DNA from: Mycolicibacterium moriokaense | GTDB taxonomy: Bacteria > Actinomycetota > Actinomycetes > Mycobacteriales > Mycobacteriaceae | Direction of reading: 5' to 3' | Assembly: GCF_003201655.1 (NCBI RefSeq) | Contig: NZ_QJJU01000005.1 | Coordinates: 124,001 to 188,000 of the forward strand | DNA: 64,000 nucleotides | Shown: positions 12,572 through 21,052 of the stretch, one piece after another | Position numbering within the stretch: position 1 is the first letter of the stretch | Layout: each line of letters starts with the position of its first letter | Made by a program: the position numbers and the translations under genes | The notes under the pieces: generated by a model | Database searches by the model: none | What the model was told of the DNA's origin: nothing | The model's input: only the letters and a program-made list of their open reading frames with translations

Positions 12572-13834
12572 GTGACGGACCGCAAGCGGATCATCGTCGG
12601 CGTCGCCGGAGGCATCGCCGCCTATAAGGCGGCGACCGTGGTCCGTCAGCTCACCGAGGCCGGGCATTCCGTACGCGTTGTGCCCACCGAGGCCGCGCTG
12701 CGCTTCATCGGCGCAGCCACGTTCGAGGCCCTGTCCGGAAACCCTGTGCACACTGGCGTCTTCGATGACGTCCACGAGGTGCCTCACGTTCGCATCGGCC
12801 AGGAGGCCGATCTCGTTGTCGTCGCGCCTGCCACTGCTGACCTGTTGGCCCGCGCGGTGGCGGGACGTGCCGACGATCTGCTGACCGCGACGCTGCTGAC
12901 CGCGCGATGTCCTGTGCTCTTCGCGCCTGCGATGCACACCGAGATGTGGTTTCACCCGGCGACCGTCGACAATGTCGCGACGCTGCGTCGCCGCGGTGCG
13001 GTTGTGCTCGAACCCGCGTCCGGCCGCCTGACGGGCGCCGACACCGGCGCAGGCCGTCTGCCCGAAGCCGAGGAGATCACCACGCTGGCCCAACTCTTGC
13101 TGGACCGAGGCAGCGAATCTCCAGCGCTGCCCTACGACCTGGCCGGTGTCAAGGTGCTGGTGACCGCTGGCGGCACCCGCGAGCCCATCGACCCGGTGCG
13201 ATTCATCGGGAACCGCAGCTCGGGCAAGCAGGGCTATGCGATGGCCCGCGTAATGGCCCAACGCGGCGCCGAAGTCACGCTTATCGCAGGCAACACCGCG
13301 GGCCTGATCGATCCGGCCGGTGTCGAGGTGGTCAACATCGGCTCCGCCGCTCAGCTCAAGGACGCCGTCTCCAAGCACGTACCCGACGCGCATGTGCTGG
13401 TGATGGCCGCCGCGGTCGCAGACTTCCGGCCAACTCACTTTGCGACCAGCAAGATCAAAAAGTCGGCCGACCCGAACGCTGACACGCCCCTCATCGAGTT
13501 GACGCGCACCGACGACGTGTTGGCCGGGGCGGTACGGGGTCGTGCCGACGGCCAGCTGCCCAACATGCGAGCCATCGTTGGGTTCGCTGCGGAGACTGGC
13601 GACGCCAACGGCGACGTCCTTTTCCACGCCCGCGCGAAATTGCGGAGAAAAGGCTGCGATTTGCTAGTCGTCAACGCCGTGGGCGAGAATCGGGCGTTCG
13701 AGGTGGACAACAACGACGGCTGGCTGCTGGCGTCCGACGAAACTGAAGTAGCGCTGGAGCACGGTTCGAAAACTCTGATGGCCAGCCGTATTGTTGACGC
13801 GATCGTGGCCTTCCTGCACAACAGCGGCGGGTAA
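12572..13834 (+). CDS. coaBC: Bifunctional phosphopantothenoylcysteine decarboxylase / phosphopantothenate-cysteine ligase
   Basis: CoaBC joins 4'-phosphopantothenate with cysteine and decarboxylates the product in coenzyme A synthesis. The N-terminal flavoprotein (CoaC) half of this 420-aa protein has GVAGGIAAYKA, HVRIGQEADLVVVAPAT, the substrate loop FAPAMHTEMW and LEPASGRLTG. The CoaB half starts near residue 190 with VLVTAGGTREPIDPVRFIGNRSSGKQG and includes MAAAVADFRP. The start is a GTG 48 nt after rpoZ. Length is normal for a fused enzyme. Confidence 0.96.
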   Translation: MTDRKRIIVGVAGGIAAYKAATVVRQLTEAGHSVRVVPTEAALRFIGAATFEALSGNPVHTGVFDDVHEVPHVRIGQEADLVVVAPATADLLARAVAGRADDLLTATLLTARCPVLFAPAMHTEMWFHPATVDNVATLRRRGAVVLEPASGRLTGADTGAGRLPEAEEITTLAQLLLDRGSESPALPYDLAGVKVLVTAGGTREPIDPVRFIGNRSSGKQGYAMARVMAQRGAEVTLIAGNTAGLIDPAGVEVVNIGSAAQLKDAVSKHVPDAHVLVMAAAVADFRPTHFATSKIKKSADPNADTPLIELTRTDDVLAGAVRGRADGQLPNMRAIVGFAAETGDANGDVLFHARAKLRRKGCDLLVVNAVGENRAFEVDNNDGWLLASDETEVALEHGSKTLMASRIVDAIVAFLHNSGG

Positions 13835-13912
13835 GCCCGAGCGAAGCGCGTCAGCCTGTGCGTAAGGGTTGCGCGTCACCGAGGCACGCGCTTGGGTGCA
13901 GCAGGGCAGAGA

Positions 13913-13918
13913 TATAAT
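13913..13918 (+). promoter_or_regulatory. -10 box of the metK promoter
   Basis: TATAAT, a perfect -10, lies 33 nt before the metK GTG, in a short AT-rich stretch. A GCGCGT/ACGCGC inverted repeat (13871-13891) lies where a -35 or operator would be. The -35 itself is unclear (TTGGGT at 13892 would give only 15 nt spacing). Confidence 0.6.
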
Positions 13919-13951
13919 TTGACTAACTAAGTTTCGGAAAGGGTTCGAACC

Positions 13952-15160
13952 GTGAGCGATGCTCGGCTGTTTACCAGTGAGTCGGTAACCGAGGGCCACC
14001 CCGACAAGATCTGTGACGCCATTAGCGACTCGGTGCTCGATGCGTTGCTAGCGCAGGACCCCAAGTCTCGCGTCGCGGTCGAGACCCTCGTGACCACCGG
14101 GCAGGTGCACGTCGTCGGCGAGGTCACCACGACGGCGAAGGAGGCGTTCGCCGATATCACCAACACGGTGCGTGAGCGCATCCTCGAGATCGGCTACGAC
14201 TCGTCCGACAAGGGCTTCGACGGCGCCTCCTGCGGTGTGAACATCGGCATCGGCGCGCAGTCGCCCGACATCGCCCAGGGTGTCGACACGGCTCATGAGG
14301 CCCGCGTCGAGGGCGCAGGCGACCCGCTGGACGCCCAGGGCGCCGGCGACCAGGGCCTCATGTTCGGCTACGCCATCAAGGACACCCCCGAGCTGATGCC
14401 TCTGCCGATCGCGCTGGCGCATCGCCTTGCCCGCCGCCTGACCGAGGTCCGCAAGAGCGGCGTGCTCGACTACCTGCGGCCCGACGGCAAGACCCAGGTC
14501 ACCGTGCAGTACGACGGCACCACCCCGGTCCGGCTGGACACCGTGGTGCTCTCGACGCAGCACGCCGACGGCATCGACCTCGTGAACACGCTGACGCCCG
14601 ACATACGCGAGAAGGTCGTCAACACCGTGCTTGGCGACCTCGCACACGAGACCATGGACACCTCCGACTACCGGCTGCTGGTCAACCCGACCGGAAAGTT
14701 CGTTGTCGGCGGCCCGATGGGCGACGCAGGCCTGACCGGCCGCAAGATCATCGTCGACACCTACGGCGGATGGGCCCGCCACGGCGGCGGCGCGTTCTCC
14801 GGCAAGGATCCGTCCAAGGTGGACCGTTCTGCGGCGTACGCGATGCGCTGGGTGGCAAAAAACGTCGTCGCAGCTGGCCTGGCCGAGCGTGTCGAGGTGC
14901 AGGTCGCCTATGCGATCGGCAAGGCGGCTCCGGTCGGATTGTTCGTCGAGACGTTCGGTAGCGAGACCGTCGACCCTGCCCGCATCGAGAAGGCCATCAC
15001 GTCGGTCTTCGACCTGCGGCCCGGCGCGATCGTTCGCGACCTGGACCTGCTGCGCCCGATCTACGCCCAGACCGCGGCCTACGGCCACTTCGGCCGCACC
15101 GACGTCGAGCTGCCGTGGGAGCAGACGAACAAGGTCGAGGAACTGAAGGCTTCCGTCTAG
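13952..15160 (+). CDS. metK: S-adenosylmethionine synthetase
   Basis: MetK makes S-adenosylmethionine from methionine and ATP. The 402-aa protein has the N-terminal [16 protein letters not shown], the signature [12 protein letters not shown] in the first third and the glycine-rich phosphate loop [16 protein letters not shown]. The GTG at 13952 follows GGAAAGGG (13936-13943) and has its own TATAAT promoter, so it is probably a separate unit from coaBC. No SAM riboswitch is visible in the short leader. Confidence 0.97.
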   Translation: MSDARLFTSESVTEGHPDKICDAISDSVLDALLAQDPKSRVAVETLVTTGQVHVVGEVTTTAKEAFADITNTVRERILEIGYDSSDKGFDGASCGVNIGIGAQSPDIAQGVDTAHEARVEGAGDPLDAQGAGDQGLMFGYAIKDTPELMPLPIALAHRLARRLTEVRKSGVLDYLRPDGKTQVTVQYDGTTPVRLDTVVLSTQHADGIDLVNTLTPDIREKVVNTVLGDLAHETMDTSDYRLLVNPTGKFVVGGPMGDAGLTGRKIIVDTYGGWARHGGGAFSGKDPSKVDRSAAYAMRWVAKNVVAAGLAERVEVQVAYAIGKAAPVGLFVETFGSETVDPARIEKAITSVFDLRPGAIVRDLDLLRPIYAQTAAYGHFGRTDVELPWEQTNKVEELKASV

Positions 15161-15168
15161 ATTTCTTT

Positions 15169-15223
15169 AGCGATTTGTCTGCGATCAGGAGCGCTCACCG
15201 CAACAAAACGCACACAAATCGCT
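15169..15223. repeat. Inverted repeat between convergent metK and monooxygenase genes
   Basis: AGCGATTTGT (15169-15178) and ACAAATCGCT (15214-15223) form a perfect 10-bp inverted repeat around 35 nt. The 3' arm runs into the stop codon of the convergent monooxygenase gene. Position suggests a bidirectional terminator or a REP-like element. There is no T-run after either arm. Confidence 0.55.
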
Positions 15224-16704
15224 CAGGAACTGAACACGTAGTCGTCGAGCGGGAAGCGGCGGCTGCGCCAGATCGACTCGATCGTGCTGGCGGGCCGCAG
15301 CGGCACATCACCGTTCTTGTCGAAGTAGTAGCTGCGGGCCTGTTGGCAGCTGTCCTGCCAGAAGATCTGCCGGTGGCGTTTGCGCATCATTTCGGCGAAG
15401 TAGCGGTCATTCGCTTCCTGCCTGACCTCGACGCGGCGGGCATTCTTGCGGTGAGCCTGCTTCAGGCATCGCACGATGTGATGCGTCTGCGTCTCGATGA
15501 GCGCGAAGTAGGAATTTCCGACGTAGCCGTACGGGCCGAAGACCATGAAGAAGTTCGGGAAGGCCGGCACACTGACCCCCTCGTAGGCCTGCAGCCGATT
15601 CTCCTCCCAGTGCTGGCTCCATGACCGGCCTCCGGGGCCGGTGAGCGGATAGGTCGGCATGTCGTCGGTGTCCACCACCTTGAAACCGGTCGCCAAGATG
15701 AGGACATCGACGTCGCGAGTTTCGCCGTCGGTGGTCGCTACCCCCGACCCGGTGATCTTGTCGATCGGCTCGGTCACCAAATCCACGTTGTCGCGGTTGA
15801 ACGTGGACAGGTAAGTGTTGTGGAAGCCCGGCCGCTTGCAGCCGACGGCGTAACGCGGGGTGAGCTGGTCGCGCACCTCCGGGTCATCGACCTGCTTGCG
15901 CAGATACGCCTCGCCCACCTTCCACATGTTCTTCGCCATCGGGTTGAGGGTGAAGAACTGCGCAGGCAGCGTGAATGTGAGTTCGACGTAAGCCTGGCTG
16001 AGCACCCGCTGCACGGTGTGGCCCCCGGGTAGCCGCATCATCCGCCGTGTCATGGCTGACAGAGGCACGTCCGGCTTGGGGAAGCACCAGATGGGTGTGC
16101 GCTGAAAGACGGTGAGGTGCTCCACAATTGGCGCGATCTCGGGGATAACCTGCACCGCGGAGGCGCCCGTCCCGATGATCGCGACGCGCTTGCCGGTCAA
16201 ATCCTGCTCGTGATCCCAACGAGCGGTGTGCATGGTCAGCCCTGCGAAGGAGTCGACACCGTCGATGTCGGGCAGATTCGGTGTGATCAGCACTCCGCTG
16301 GCATTAACCAGGAATCGGGCCGTCACCGCGTCGCCGGTGTCGAGGTCGACACGCCACAGGTTGGCGTCGTCGTCGAAAGCGGCGCCCAGCACCTTGGTGT
16401 TGAACCGAATCTTTTTTCGCACGCCGTACTTGTCGACGCAGTGCTCAGCGTAGGCCTTCAATTCCTGCCCGGGCGCGTAGGTACGCGTCCAGTTTGGGCT
16501 CTTCTCGAACGAGAACTGGTAGGAGAACGACGGAATGTCAACGGCGATACCGGGATACGTGTTCCAGTACCAGGTGCCGCCGGGTCCCTCGCCGGCCTCG
16601 ATCACCAGGTAATCACTCAGTCCCGCCTTGTCGAGCTTGATGGCGGTACCGATGCCGGAGAAGCCGGCGCCGACGATGACGGTGTCGTAGTCGGGCACTG
16701 TCAT
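15223..16704 (-). CDS. FAD/NADPH Baeyer-Villiger-type monooxygenase (Rv1393c-like)
   Basis: A 493-aa class B flavoprotein monooxygenase. The FAD-binding GAGFSG (12-17), the Baeyer-Villiger fingerprint FAGLTMHTARW (153-163, matching FxGxxxHxxxW) and the NADPH-binding GTGASA (178-183) are all intact. A third conserved block, LILATGFKV, follows. Such enzymes insert oxygen next to ketones or oxidise heteroatoms; the substrate here is unknown. GGGGGGAG just before the ATG at 16704 serves as a ribosome binding site. In M. tuberculosis the homologue sits next to cyp132, and here a P450 remnant lies in the same place. Confidence 0.9.
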   Translation of the reverse strand: MTVPDYDTVIVGAGFSGIGTAIKLDKAGLSDYLVIEAGEGPGGTWYWNTYPGIAVDIPSFSYQFSFEKSPNWTRTYAPGQELKAYAEHCVDKYGVRKKIRFNTKVLGAAFDDDANLWRVDLDTGDAVTARFLVNASGVLITPNLPDIDGVDSFAGLTMHTARWDHEQDLTGKRVAIIGTGASAVQVIPEIAPIVEHLTVFQRTPIWCFPKPDVPLSAMTRRMMRLPGGHTVQRVLSQAYVELTFTLPAQFFTLNPMAKNMWKVGEAYLRKQVDDPEVRDQLTPRYAVGCKRPGFHNTYLSTFNRDNVDLVTEPIDKITGSGVATTDGETRDVDVLILATGFKVVDTDDMPTYPLTGPGGRSWSQHWEENRLQAYEGVSVPAFPNFFMVFGPYGYVGNSYFALIETQTHHIVRCLKQAHRKNARRVEVRQEANDRYFAEMMRKRHRQIFWQDSCQQARSYYFDKNGDVPLRPASTIESIWRSRRFPLDDYVFSS

Positions 16705-17090
16705 GCTCCCCCCGTTTGTGCGCGACGACGGGCAGGCCGTGTTTGGGCCGCAACGTCAGCGTCGCTTCGAGTTCTACCGGACGATCGTGGCACACATCGA
16801 AGGTGAAGCGCTGGCTTATGATCGCCGCCATCAACACCATTTCCATCAGCGCGAAGCTCTGCCCGATGCAGATGCGTCGTCCGCCGCCGAACGCCAGATA
16901 TGCCAAACGGGGGCGATCCTTGACGGCATCGCCGATGAACCGCGTGGGATCGAACGTGTCAGGGTCGGGCCACCAGCGCTCGTCGCGGTGGATGTGGTGG
17001 ATCGGGATCAGCACCGTTGTGCCGGGGCGGATGTGATGGCCGTCGATGACGTCGGCTTCGATCGCCTCACGCGCGATGATCCATACCGCG
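16613..17090 (-). pseudogene. Cytochrome P450 remnant, C-terminal part (CYP132-like)
   Basis: The reverse strand encodes only the last third of a P450: WIIAREAIEADVIDG, IHRDERWWPDPDTFDPTRF and the haem-binding FGGGRRICIGQSF. The oxygen-binding I helix, the ExxR helix and everything before them are missing. Reading upstream, P450-like sequence stops near 17086-17090 and runs into an oppositely oriented P450 fragment. The frame has no natural start (an internal GTG at 17014 is the first). It overlaps the 5' end of the monooxygenase gene by about 90 nt. Position next to the monooxygenase matches Rv1394c (cyp132). It cannot be a functional P450. Confidence 0.75.
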
Positions 17091-17092
17091 GA

Positions 17093-17821
17093 AAAGCACC
17101 GATCTTCGACTGGTCCAATGAACTCGTCGGGGAGGTGGACCCGGAGTTCGCAGGCAGTGACAGCCTCACGGCCTCAACGCAACTCATCGGCTACGCGATG
17201 CAGATGGCCGCGCAGAAGGCGGAGAATCCCGGCGACGACATCGTGACCCAGCTCGTCGAGGCGGATATCGATGGTGAGAAGTTGTCCGACGACGAGTTCG
17301 GTTGGTTCGTGCTCATGCTGGCCGTTGCGGGGAACGAGACCACCCGCAACTCGATCACCCAGGGCATGATGGCGTTCACCGAATACCCCGACCAGTGGGA
17401 GCTATTCAAGCGCGAACGCCCCGAGACGACGGCCGACGAGATAGTGCGGTGGGCCACCCCGGTGACGTCATTTCAGCGCACGGCGCTGGAGGACACCGAG
17501 CTATCCGGAGTTCAGATCGAGAAGGGTCAGCGGGTGGTGATGTTCTACCGCTCGGCCAACTTCGACGAGGACGTGTTCGAGGAGCCGTTCACCTTCAACA
17601 TTCTGCGAGACCCCAACCCGCACGTGGGTTTTGGCGGTACGGGCGCGCACTACTGCATTGGCGCCAACCTCGCGAAGCTGACGCTCGGCCTGATGTTCGG
17701 CGCGATCGCCGACCACATGCCCGACCTCACCCCGACCTCGCAGCCCGACAGGCTCCGGTCGGGCTGGCTCAACGGCATCAAACACTGGCAGGTCGACTAC
17801 GGCGGCGGCCGAGCCGGCTAG
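17093..17821 (+). pseudogene. CYP125-like P450 remnant lacking its N-terminal half
   Basis: The frame encodes about 242 residues closely resembling the C-terminal half of the cholesterol C26-monooxygenase CYP125. It begins FDWSNELVGEVDPEFAG and includes the I-helix LAVAGNETTRNS, the ExxR region DEIVRWATP, the haem loop FGGTGAHYCIGANL and the end WLNGIKHWQVDY. Everything N-terminal is absent. The frame stays open upstream, but that part is the antisense of the other P450 remnant. A single deletion between two divergent P450 genes explains both fragments. Parts of the catalytic machinery survive, but a folded enzyme is not expected. Confidence 0.8.
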
Positions 17822-18180
17822 GAAGTCGGCCACCGGCCGTGGGCCTTGGCGGCGTCGATCTGGCGCTGGCCGGCTTCACGCATGCGCCCGGTGTCGATGA
17901 GGCGTTGCACCCGTTCGACGTTGGACGCCGACCACGCGCTGCGTTCCTTTCGCGGGCTGAATCGCTGAATGCGCGAAACGTCGTCGTAGCCCCGCGCCAT
18001 GCTGTCGATCCAGCCGAAGCACAAGGCGATCTCCACCGCCTCGCTGTACGACATGCCTGGTTCAGGAGCGTTCTTGTTCAGCAACCGCAGCCAGATCTCA
18101 CTCGCGGCCTCGTGATTGGCCTCCAGCCACTGTTCCCACTCGTGCGGCGTGTCCGCTTCGAGCACTTGGCGCTCGGTCAC
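17818..18180 (-). CDS. YdeI/OmpD-associated-family protein, short form
   Basis: The 120-aa product reads PHEWEQWLEANHEAASEIWL, then EAVEIALCFGWIDSMARG, RFSPRKERSAWSASNVERV and AAKAHGRWPTS. These are the first conserved blocks of the YdeI/bacteriocin-protection family. Family members usually run on for another 60-70 residues with a second alpha-helical region, so this copy may have lost its end. Its stop shares the palindrome CTAG (17818-17821) with the stop of the convergent P450 remnant. The GTG start overlaps the lipH stop by 4 nt. A longer frame starting further upstream is antisense-free but lies within lipH and was rejected. Confidence 0.7.
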   Translation of the reverse strand: MTERQVLEADTPHEWEQWLEANHEAASEIWLRLLNKNAPEPGMSYSEAVEIALCFGWIDSMARGYDDVSRIQRFSPRKERSAWSASNVERVQRLIDTGRMREAGQRQIDAAKAHGRWPTS

Positions 18181-19148
18181 CCGCGGTGCAGCGCCGCCTT
18201 GAGCGCCGCAAGGCCGCGGTTGGTGGCTTCGGCCGCGGCGGGGACCACCAGCGCGAAGCTGACGTACCCGTGCACCAGTGTCGGCGCGTTGTACAACTCC
18301 ACGGGAACGCCTGCGGCGGAGAGTAATTCGGCGTAGCGGGCACCGTCGTCGCGTATCGGGTCGTACTCGGCGGTGCCGATGAAGGCCGGAGGCAATCCGG
18401 ACAGGTCGGCGGTGTTGGCGGGCGCCAGCGTGGGTGGCAGTTTGGCAGGCTCGCTCATGTCGATCTCGGGCGGCAGATACCACTGCATGAACGCCGCGAC
18501 GACCGCTTCGTCCAGGATGGGCCCGTCGGGGTTCTCGATCATCGACGGCAGTGTCGTGTCGCCCGTCGTCGACGGGTACCAAAGCAGCTGGAACACCAGC
18601 GTAGGCCCGCCGTTGTCTCGGGCCAGCTGCGCCATCACCGCCGAGATGTTGCCGCCCGCGGAGTCACCCGCGACGGCGATGCGTGACGGGTCGCCGCCGA
18701 GTTCGGAGGCGTGCTCGCCGACCCACCGCAGCGCCGCCCACGAGTCGTCGATGCCCTGCGGGAACGGATGCTCGGGCGCCAGCCGGTAGTCCACCGACAC
18801 CACGATGGCCTCGGCAGCAACGGCGTGTGCGCGGGCCACCGGGTCGTGGGTGTCCAGGTCGCCGATCGCCCAGCCGCCGCCGTGGTAGAAGACCACGATC
18901 GGCAGGTTGACGTGCTGCTCGACCGGCGGCCAGTAGATACGAACCGGTATACCGGTGATATCCCCGTAGTCGATGGTGCGCTCCTCGATTCGCATCTCGG
19001 GCAGCAGCTCTGGGGGCGCTTTGAGCAGTCTGAACTTCTCGCGAGCCACCCCGACGCCGTCGTCGACGGTGAACGTTAACGGGAATGCGTCCAGCAGCGC
19101 CTGCATGATCGGATCGATGCCTGGCCGCGCGGTCGTGGATTCAGCCAT
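18177..19148 (-). CDS. lipH: Alpha/beta hydrolase esterase LipH (hormone-sensitive-lipase family)
   Basis: A 323-aa carboxylesterase that hydrolyses short acyl esters. It has the oxyanion-hole HGGGW (89-93), the nucleophile elbow GDSAGG with Ser163, an acid in EYDPIRDDGARY and the catalytic His in HGYVSF. It matches Rv1399c (LipH) over its whole length. The ATG at 19148 (MAESTTARPGID) is preferred because homologues start here and TACCGT lies 6 nt upstream. No signal peptide, so cytoplasmic. A related esterase, lipI, lies just upstream, separated by a frameshifted small gene. Confidence 0.93.
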   Translation of the reverse strand: MAESTTARPGIDPIMQALLDAFPLTFTVDDGVGVAREKFRLLKAPPELLPEMRIEERTIDYGDITGIPVRIYWPPVEQHVNLPIVVFYHGGGWAIGDLDTHDPVARAHAVAAEAIVVSVDYRLAPEHPFPQGIDDSWAALRWVGEHASELGGDPSRIAVAGDSAGGNISAVMAQLARDNGGPTLVFQLLWYPSTTGDTTLPSMIENPDGPILDEAVVAAFMQWYLPPEIDMSEPAKLPPTLAPANTADLSGLPPAFIGTAEYDPIRDDGARYAELLSAAGVPVELYNAPTLVHGYVSFALVVPAAAEATNRGLAALKAALHRG

Positions 19149-19154
19149 GGCCTC

Positions 19155-19160
19155 ACGGTA
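19155..19160 (-). promoter_or_regulatory. -10 hexamer of lipH
   Basis: TACCGT on the reverse strand lies 6 nt before the lipH ATG, the leaderless spacing. Confidence 0.45.
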
Positions 19161-19176
19161 GCGCCCCGCGGAAGGG

Positions 19177-19378
19177 CTACTCAGGCCAGCCGTTGTTGAG
19201 GGTGATTTCGACGAAGTCGTCGCGGTCGAAATGTCGGATCGATTCAAGTCGACCGGCTGAGCCGCTGCAGCTGTTCAAGGGCCGCGCGTTCGACGTGATT
19301 GCTGAGCAGCTTTCCGTCCTTGCGCGCCGCCCACACCTCGTCCCAGAAGGCGTGCACGATATCGACCGAGTTACTCAT
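19177..19378 (-). pseudogene. Small conserved-looking gene split by a frameshift, between lipI and lipH
   Basis: An ATG at 19378 overlapping the lipI stop (ATGA) opens [20 protein letters not shown] and reads 44 codons to a TGA at 19244-19246. One frame over, coding-like sequence resumes at once (ESIRHFDRDDFVEITLNNG) and ends in TAG at 19177-19179. Both parts have strong G/C at third codon positions. A single-base insertion near 19247 would join them into about 67 residues. I do not recognise the family. It may be a real short protein of 44 aa, a decaying gene, or a sequencing error. Confidence 0.5.
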
Positions 19379-20334
19379 GTCGCGTGCAACGCCGTACGCA
19401 GCGCCTTCATGCCTCGCTCGGTCGCTTCAGTCGCGGCGGGCACCACGCCCGCATAGCCGAGGTAACCGTGGATCAGCGTCTTTGCGTTGTGCAGTTCTGC
19501 GGGCACACCCGCCGCGGCAAGCAGTTCCGCATAGCGCGCGCCGTCGTCGCGCAGGGGGTCGTGGCCCGCAACTGCGATATACGCCGGGGGCAGTCCCGCC
19601 AGATTCTTCGCTCGTGCCGGCGCCAGCGTCGCGGGCATATCCGAGAGATCCAAATTGCCGACATACCAACGGGAAAATCCCTTGGCGGCCGAGCCGCCCA
19701 TCAGCGGGGCGTTGGCATTCTCGGTGAACGACGGCAGCGACGTGTCCCACGTCGTCGCCGGATACCACAGCAGCTGGAACCGGATAGCAGGCCCGCCCGC
19801 ATCCCGCGCCAGCTGTGCTACCACCGCCACCAGGTTGCCGCCCGCTGAGTCTCCTGCAACGGCAAGCCGCTCGGGATCGGCGCCAAGCTCCCCGGCGTGC
19901 GCGGCCACCCATTGCGTTGCGGCCCAAGCATCTTCGACCGCTGCCGGGTAGGGGTGTTCAGGTGCCAGCCGGTAATCCACCGACACCACCACCGCACCCG
20001 CTCCTACCGCGTGGTTGCGCGCGTCGCCGTCGTAGGTGTCGAGGTCACCGATTGACCATCCGCCGCCGTGGATGAATAGCACGATCGGCGGAGTGGCGCC
20101 ATTGTCTCCAGTGTCCCTGGGCGGCCAGTACACCCGGATCGGGATGGGGCCCGCGGGACCGTCGACGGTGCGGTTCTCGGTACGCACTTCCGGATGCACC
20201 TGTCTGCGGGGCAGGTCGCGGAACCGTTGCCGCGAGGCCTCGACGCCTCCGTCGGTTGTCAACTGAAACGGAACGGCCTCCAGTACCTTCAGCAGGATGG
20301 CGTCGACGGCCGGCTTCTCCTCGGCAACAGACAT
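19375..20334 (-). CDS. lipI: Alpha/beta hydrolase esterase LipI (hormone-sensitive-lipase family)
   Basis: A 319-aa paralogue of LipH with HGGGW (89-93), GDSAGG (Ser163), the acid in [12 protein letters not shown] and His in HGYLGYAG. It corresponds to Rv1400c. The ATG at 20334 ([11 protein letters not shown]) has TACCGT 6 nt upstream and fits homologues; a start nine codons earlier lacks support. Its start codon shares the palindrome CATG with the start proposed for the divergent YhhN gene. A likely tandem duplicate of lipH, it acts on short-chain esters in the cytoplasm. Confidence 0.92.
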   Translation of the reverse strand: MSVAEEKPAVDAILLKVLEAVPFQLTTDGGVEASRQRFRDLPRRQVHPEVRTENRTVDGPAGPIPIRVYWPPRDTGDNGATPPIVLFIHGGGWSIGDLDTYDGDARNHAVGAGAVVVSVDYRLAPEHPYPAAVEDAWAATQWVAAHAGELGADPERLAVAGDSAGGNLVAVVAQLARDAGGPAIRFQLLWYPATTWDTSLPSFTENANAPLMGGSAAKGFSRWYVGNLDLSDMPATLAPARAKNLAGLPPAYIAVAGHDPLRDDGARYAELLAAAGVPAELHNAKTLIHGYLGYAGVVPAATEATERGMKALRTALHAT

Positions 20335-21052
20335 GGGGACACGGTACGCACACCCGCGCACCAGGCTGCTGTGGGTGGCGGCCGCGGTCGTCGGCGCCTG
20401 CTACGGGATATTTCTCATCCTCACCGCGCTGCGCCTGCCGTCCGGCGCCGAACTCACCGGCCAGTTCGCGCTGCAACCCGCGGTTAAGGCGCTGACGGCG
20501 GTGCTGCTCGCGGGCGCCGCGCTGACGCACCCGATCGAGCGGGAACGCCGATGGTTGATCTTTGCGCTGGTGTTCTCGGCGGCGGGGGATTTCCTGCTGG
20601 CGATGCCGTGGTGGCAACCGTCCTTCGTGCTGGGCCTCGGTGCCTTCCTCGTCGCGCACCTGTGCTTCCTAGCCGCGCTGATCCCACTGGTCTCGCGCTC
20701 GGGGCCGCGGCTCGCAGCCGCTGCGATCACAGTGCTGGCCTGCATCGCGCTGCTGGTGTGGTTCTGGCCCCGACTGCTCGCCGAGGGCATGGCCGTGCCG
20801 GTGACGCTCTACATCGCCGTGCTGGGCGCGATGGTGTGCGCGGCCCTACTCGCGCGGCTGCCGACACCGTGGACGGCGCTGGGTGCGGTGTGTTTTGCGG
20901 TGTCCGACGGGATGATCGGCATCGGCAGGTTCGTGCTTGGGTCCGAGGCGCTGGCCGTGCCGATCTGGTGGGCATACGCCACATCGCTGGTGCTCATAAC
21001 GGCGGGATTGTTCTTCGGCCGCGCGTCTGTGCCGTCTGCTACATCTTCTTAA
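20333..21052 (+). CDS. YhhN-family (TMEM86/lysoplasmalogenase-like) membrane protein
   Basis: The 239-aa protein has about seven or eight hydrophobic helices and the YhhN-family features [38 protein letters not shown] and [19 protein letters not shown]. The conserved acidic residues in the GD and SD motifs are intact. It corresponds to Rv1401. Animal members hydrolyse lysoplasmalogens; bacterial roles are poorly known. The ATG at 20333 shares CATG with the lipI start. A GTG near 20371 is an alternative. It abuts priA with no gap. Confidence 0.82.
   Translation: MGTRYAHPRTRLLWVAAAVVGACYGIFLILTALRLPSGAELTGQFALQPAVKALTAVLLAGAALTHPIERERRWLIFALVFSAAGDFLLAMPWWQPSFVLGLGAFLVAHLCFLAALIPLVSRSGPRLAAAAITVLACIALLVWFWPRLLAEGMAVPVTLYIAVLGAMVCAALLARLPTPWTALGAVCFAVSDGMIGIGRFVLGSEALAVPIWWAYATSLVLITAGLFFGRASVPSATSS
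20341..20346 (-). promoter_or_regulatory. -10 hexamer of lipI
   Basis: TACCGT on the reverse strand lies 6 nt before the lipI ATG. The same hexamer at the same spacing precedes lipH. Confidence 0.45.

Noticed and set aside
12182..13627. 481-codon reading frame opposite coaBC
   Set aside because: Same GC-bias effect; coaBC motifs are intact on the forward strand.
16703..17821. 372-codon forward frame as an intact P450
   Set aside because: Its first part is the antisense of the reverse-strand P450 remnant; only the part after about 17093 is P450-like.
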